Assembly (NCBI GenBank): GCA_902783615.1
Contig: CACZRQ010000258.1
Span: 1-10,034, forward strand
DNA: 10,034 bases
Source of the DNA: an uncultured Bacteroidales bacterium
GTDB lineage: Bacteria; Bacteroidota; Bacteroidia; Bacteroidales; Bacteroidaceae
Reading direction: 5' to 3'
Shown here: in pieces, positions 7,723 through 10,034 of the stretch
Numbering within the stretch: position 1 is the stretch's first letter
Layout: each line of letters begins with the position of its first letter
The notes under the pieces: model-generated
Databases searched by the model: none
What the model was told of the DNA's origin: nothing
The model's input: the letters and a program-made list of their open reading frames with translations, nothing else
Made by a program: the position numbers and the translations under genes

Positions 7723-7754
7723 CAAAAATATGAAATATGCTTTGAATTATCAAT
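7723..7754 (-). promoter_or_regulatory. rnhB promoter
   Basis: On the - strand TATTTTTG (7723-7730) matches TAnnTTTG exactly. ATTG (7751-7754), one mismatch from TTTG, lies 20 bases upstream. The predicted start of transcription is near 7716, about 10 bases before the ATG at 7705. The upstream half overlaps the divergent promoter for the TIM-barrel gene. Confidence 0.65.
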
Positions 7755-7771
7755 AAAAATGCTTACCTTTG
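7741..7771 (+). promoter_or_regulatory. Promoter of the first Tat/TIM-barrel gene
   Basis: This is a perfect match to the Bacteroidetes housekeeping consensus: TTTG (7741-7744), a 19-base spacer, then TACCTTTG (7764-7771). Transcription should start near 7778, giving a leader of about 37 bases to the ATG at 7815. It overlaps the divergent rnhB promoter over 7741-7754. Confidence 0.82.
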
Positions 7772-7814
7772 ACCCAAATTTATGTTTTATAAAATCTTTA
7801 GTTTAATCAAATTT

Positions 7815-8843
7815 ATGGCAAACAGAAGAGAATTTCTGAAGAGCGCGTCTTTCATGACGCTGGGCGCATTGGCTGCTTCTAAGATGAGCGCTGCCAATGG
7901 CATGATGGGTGTTGACGGTGTTTCTGCCGCTACAGCACAGGCTCCTATGGCTGGTACCAACCTCGGTTTCCAGGCTTATTCACTCGGTGGTGAACTGCTG
8001 AACAATCCAGCACCTGCACTGAAGAAGATGAAGAGTTTTGGTTACGACCAGGTTGAGCTGGCTTTCTACGGCTTTGATGACAAGGCTGGTCATGGTCAGT
8101 TCTCAAGCTTTGGTGGTGGTACGCCTACATCAGCTGCTGACTTCAAGAAGATGGCTGATGACGCTGGCATTAAGATTGTCAGCTCTCACATGACTCCAAC
8201 TTTGGAGCGTGGCGCAAAGTACGACAAGAGTACTGAGACTAAGATCTTGGATTTCTGGAAGAAGATTCTCCCAGATCACAAGATGTTTGGTGTAGAATAC
8301 ATTGTTCAGCCAAGTCTGCCAGCTATCAACAACCTCGAGGATGCACAGGCTGTTGCCGACATCTTCAACAAGGTTGGTGAACTGCTGCGTCAGAACGGTA
8401 TCAAGTTCGGTTATCACAACCACAGCAACGAGTTTAACAAGGTTGTTCCTGGCGGTGAGGCTGTGACTCCTTACTATCAGCGTGCTTTCCGTCGTCCTGG
8501 TGACACTTCTCCAGCGCCAAAGACCATTGAGGAAGTATTCATTGAGGGTACTGAGAAGCAGAACGTGCTGTTCGAGCTTGACTGCTACTGGACAGTGATG
8601 GGTCAGCAGGATCCTATTGTTTGGATTAACAAATATAAGGATCGCATTCAGCTGTTGCACATTAAGGACTTCATCGTTATCGGTGCTTCTGGTGCTATGA
8701 ACTTCGAGAATATCTTCAGCAATTTCTATGCAAACGGTCATCGCAACTGGTTCGTAGAAATCGAGGATATCAACAGTGGCAAGCAGCTTGAGCGTGCTGA
8801 GGCAAGTGCGAAGTACTTACTGGGTAAGGGCTTTGTAAAATAA
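7815..8843 (+). CDS. Tat-exported sugar phosphate isomerase/epimerase-like TIM-barrel protein (copy A)
   Basis: The 342-residue protein belongs to the xylose-isomerase-like TIM-barrel superfamily (AP endonuclease 2 fold). It starts with a twin-arginine signal, NRREFLKSAS, then a hydrophobic segment, so it should be exported folded. I chose 7815 over the in-frame ATG at 7782 because it matches the paralog start exactly and because 7782 would leave almost no leader. Candidate metal or active-site residues are E81 (VELAFYG), H125, GYHNHSNEF (H201, H203, E206), LDCYW (D256, W259), HIKDF (H282, D285) and EIED (E315, E317). The sequence around the end of the signal reads ALAAS, without the lipobox cysteine of its neighbour, so it is probably soluble or cut elsewhere. 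Codons such as GGT, GCT and CGT are frequent, consistent with high expression. The reaction is unknown. Exported relatives are linked to 3-keto-sugar metabolism, and such a role is inference here. Confidence 0.88.
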   Translation: MANRREFLKSASFMTLGALAASKMSAANGMMGVDGVSAATAQAPMAGTNLGFQAYSLGGELLNNPAPALKKMKSFGYDQVELAFYGFDDKAGHGQFSSFGGGTPTSAADFKKMADDAGIKIVSSHMTPTLERGAKYDKSTETKILDFWKKILPDHKMFGVEYIVQPSLPAINNLEDAQAVADIFNKVGELLRQNGIKFGYHNHSNEFNKVVPGGEAVTPYYQRAFRRPGDTSPAPKTIEEVFIEGTEKQNVLFELDCYWTVMGQQDPIVWINKYKDRIQLLHIKDFIVIGASGAMNFENIFSNFYANGHRNWFVEIEDINSGKQLERAEASAKYLLGKGFVK

Positions 8844-8870
8844 TTAGAAATTTGGGTTAAAATTATAAGT

Positions 8871-8906
8871 CAGAGCCGGCTGTGAAGCCGGCTCTGCTCT
8901 TTTTTT
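8871..8906 (+). terminator. Intrinsic terminator after TIM-barrel copy A
   Basis: An 11-bp perfect GC-rich stem, CAGAGCCGGCT (8871-8881) pairing with 8886-8896, with a GTGA loop, is followed by CTC and seven T residues (8900-8906). It begins 28 bases after the stop at 8843 and should end the copy A transcript before copy B. Confidence 0.92.
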
Positions 8907-8981
8907 GCCCTTTTTCAAGCTAAAAACAAGGTTTTTAGAATTTTTAAACTCCTAAATAGATGAAATCTCCGTTAAAATTCA

Positions 8982-8989
8982 TAACTTTA
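8982..8989 (+). promoter_or_regulatory. Possible -7 element for TIM-barrel copy B
   Basis: TAACTTTA matches TAnnTTTG except for the last base and lies 29 bases before the ATG at 9019. No TTTG-like -33 element stands 19-21 bases upstream (the tetramers there are GATG, AGAT and TAGA), so the call is weak. The rest of the spacer 8844-9018 holds the terminator and AT-rich DNA; I see nothing else in it. Confidence 0.4.
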
Positions 8990-9018
8990 CCGCCAAATAC
9001 ACTAAATTAATTAAAATT

Positions 9019-10023
9019 ATGGTTAATAGAAGAGATTTTCTGAAGAGCGCTTCCATGTTATCACTGGGCGCATTGGCTGCTTGCAACGCTAAGGAAAGTG
9101 CTGCTGCAGCTCCTGCTGTTGAGGCTGTTTCAACAGACAAGTACTTTGGTTTGCAGATTTACACATTGGGCAACGAGTTGTATGCTGGTAATCTGGCCGA
9201 CAACTTTAAGAAGCTGAAGAGCTTCGGCTTCAAGTATCTGGAACTCGCTGGCTACGATGTTAACTCTAACAAGGTGGGTGGCGTTGATTTCTCTGAGTTC
9301 AAGAAGATGGCTAACGATGCTGGTTTGGAAATCCCAAGCTCACACGTTAACGCTCCTGGTTTGTTCTCAGGCGTTGCTGGCCGCGAGAGCCGCGATGGTA
9401 GCGATGGTCAGTTCAACCGTTCAATGATTGACAAGGTGGCTGAATCATTCAAGAAGGTGGCTGAGGATCATGCAAAGCAGGGCATCCAGTATGTGGTTCA
9501 CCCAATGATGGCTTACCTGAACACTGAGGATGATGTGAAGGCATTCGCTGAGATGCTGAACAAGAGTGGTGAGATCTTCAAGGCTGCCGGCATCCAGTTC
9601 GGTTACCACCACCACAACATGGAGTTTGCCCGCATGGTGAAGGGTGTTAAGGGCTTCCGCCTGCCTACCGTGCTCACTCCGCTCACCGCAGCCGATGGTC
9701 CTATGATCATGGATCTGCTGATGGACAACACCGATCCAGCTAACGTTTGCTACGAAATGGATACTTACTGGACCGTAATGGGGCAGCAGGATCCTGTGGT
9801 TTGGCTGAAGAACCGCGCTAACCGCATCAAGCTGATGCACGTGAAGGACTTCGTGGTTCTGGGTGATTCTGGTGCTATGAACTTCCAGAAGATCTTCGAG
9901 CAGTTCTATAAGAATGGCAACAAGTATCTGTTCTGCGAGATCGAGGATATCGATAGTGGCAAGCAGATGCAGCGTGTTGAAGCTTCTATGAAGTTCATTA
10001 ACGCTCAGCCTTGGGTTAAGTAA
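9019..10023 (+). CDS. Tat-exported lipoprotein, sugar phosphate isomerase/epimerase-like TIM barrel (copy B)
   Basis: This 334-residue paralog of the preceding gene keeps the same layout. It has a twin-arginine signal NRRDFLKSAS and then a lipobox LAAC with Cys22, so it should be a Tat-dependent lipoprotein. After an alanine-rich linker (about 23-40) comes a xylose-isomerase-like TIM barrel. Matching residues are E75 (YLELAGYD), H109, GYHHHNMEF (H197, H199, E202), MDTYW (D248, W251), HVKDF (H274, D277) and EIED (E307, E309). The segment YWTVMGQQDP is identical in both copies and seems to be a family hallmark. The ATG at 9019 is preceded by an A/T-rich leader without a Shine-Dalgarno, as expected. 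Position downstream of copy A but beyond its terminator suggests separate expression. The window ends 11 bases after the stop, so any further operon members are not visible. The substrate is unknown; a carbohydrate epimerase, isomerase or hydratase role fits the fold. Confidence 0.88.
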   Translation: MVNRRDFLKSASMLSLGALAACNAKESAAAAPAVEAVSTDKYFGLQIYTLGNELYAGNLADNFKKLKSFGFKYLELAGYDVNSNKVGGVDFSEFKKMANDAGLEIPSSHVNAPGLFSGVAGRESRDGSDGQFNRSMIDKVAESFKKVAEDHAKQGIQYVVHPMMAYLNTEDDVKAFAEMLNKSGEIFKAAGIQFGYHHHNMEFARMVKGVKGFRLPTVLTPLTAADGPMIMDLLMDNTDPANVCYEMDTYWTVMGQQDPVVWLKNRANRIKLMHVKDFVVLGDSGAMNFQKIFEQFYKNGNKYLFCEIEDIDSGKQMQRVEASMKFINAQPWVK

Positions 10024-10034
10024 ATAAAAAAATA

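Noticed and set aside
7782..7814. Upstream ATG for TIM-barrel copy A adding 11 residues
   Set aside because: It would put extra residues before the Tat motif, is not matched in the paralog, and sits within about 4 bases of the predicted transcription start.
8130..8741. 203-codon - strand open frame inside TIM-barrel copy A
   Set aside because: It is antisense to a well supported gene with conserved residues throughout; its composition mirrors the sense codons.

Overview
The window looks like chromosomal DNA of a gut- or rumen-type Bacteroidales bacterium, most likely Prevotella/Segatella or a close relative. The signs are AT-rich spacers without Shine-Dalgarno motifs, promoter elements of the Bacteroidetes form TTTG-N19/20-TAnnTTTG, lipoprotein and Tat signals, CE1 esterases with a CBM48-like front domain, and an RNase HII of Bacteroidales character. 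The genus is inferred from these protein types and not from any marker gene. I see no mobile element, CRISPR array, tRNA or rRNA.

Left arm (1-3274, + strand): the 3' end of a large envelope protein gene (end of a peptidase-like domain, beta-propeller, then an outer-membrane-type beta-barrel). It is followed with a one-base TGATG overlap by a PrsW-family intramembrane protease gene. A strong bidirectional terminator (3275-3308) separates this unit from the convergent one.

Middle (3328-7023, - strand): a three-gene esterase operon read right to left. It holds two tandem secreted CE1-type esterases with N-terminal CBM48-like domains, then a type-B carboxylesterase lipoprotein joined by a TAATG overlap. 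A promoter matching the Bacteroidetes consensus lies at 7059-7089. The set suggests removal of acyl groups (acetyl, feruloyl or similar) from plant polysaccharide or other esterified glycans; the substrate is inferred.

Right arm: rnhB (RNase HII, - strand, start reassigned to 7705) and, divergent from it, two paralogous Tat-exported TIM-barrel proteins of the sugar phosphate isomerase/epimerase (xylose-isomerase-like) superfamily at 7815-8843 and 9019-10023. The rnhB promoter and the first TIM-barrel promoter overlap back to back in 7723-7771. A clear intrinsic terminator (8871-8906) lies between the two paralogs, so the second probably has its own promoter. One paralog carries a lipobox cysteine and the other has lost it, which suggests different anchoring.

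Nothing here is a clearly new defence or mobile system. The most interesting points are the propeller-barrel protein coupled to a PrsW protease, the beta-clamp-like C-terminal motif of RNase HII, the compact type-B esterase with an altered acid region, and the split in anchoring between the tandem Tat paralogs.
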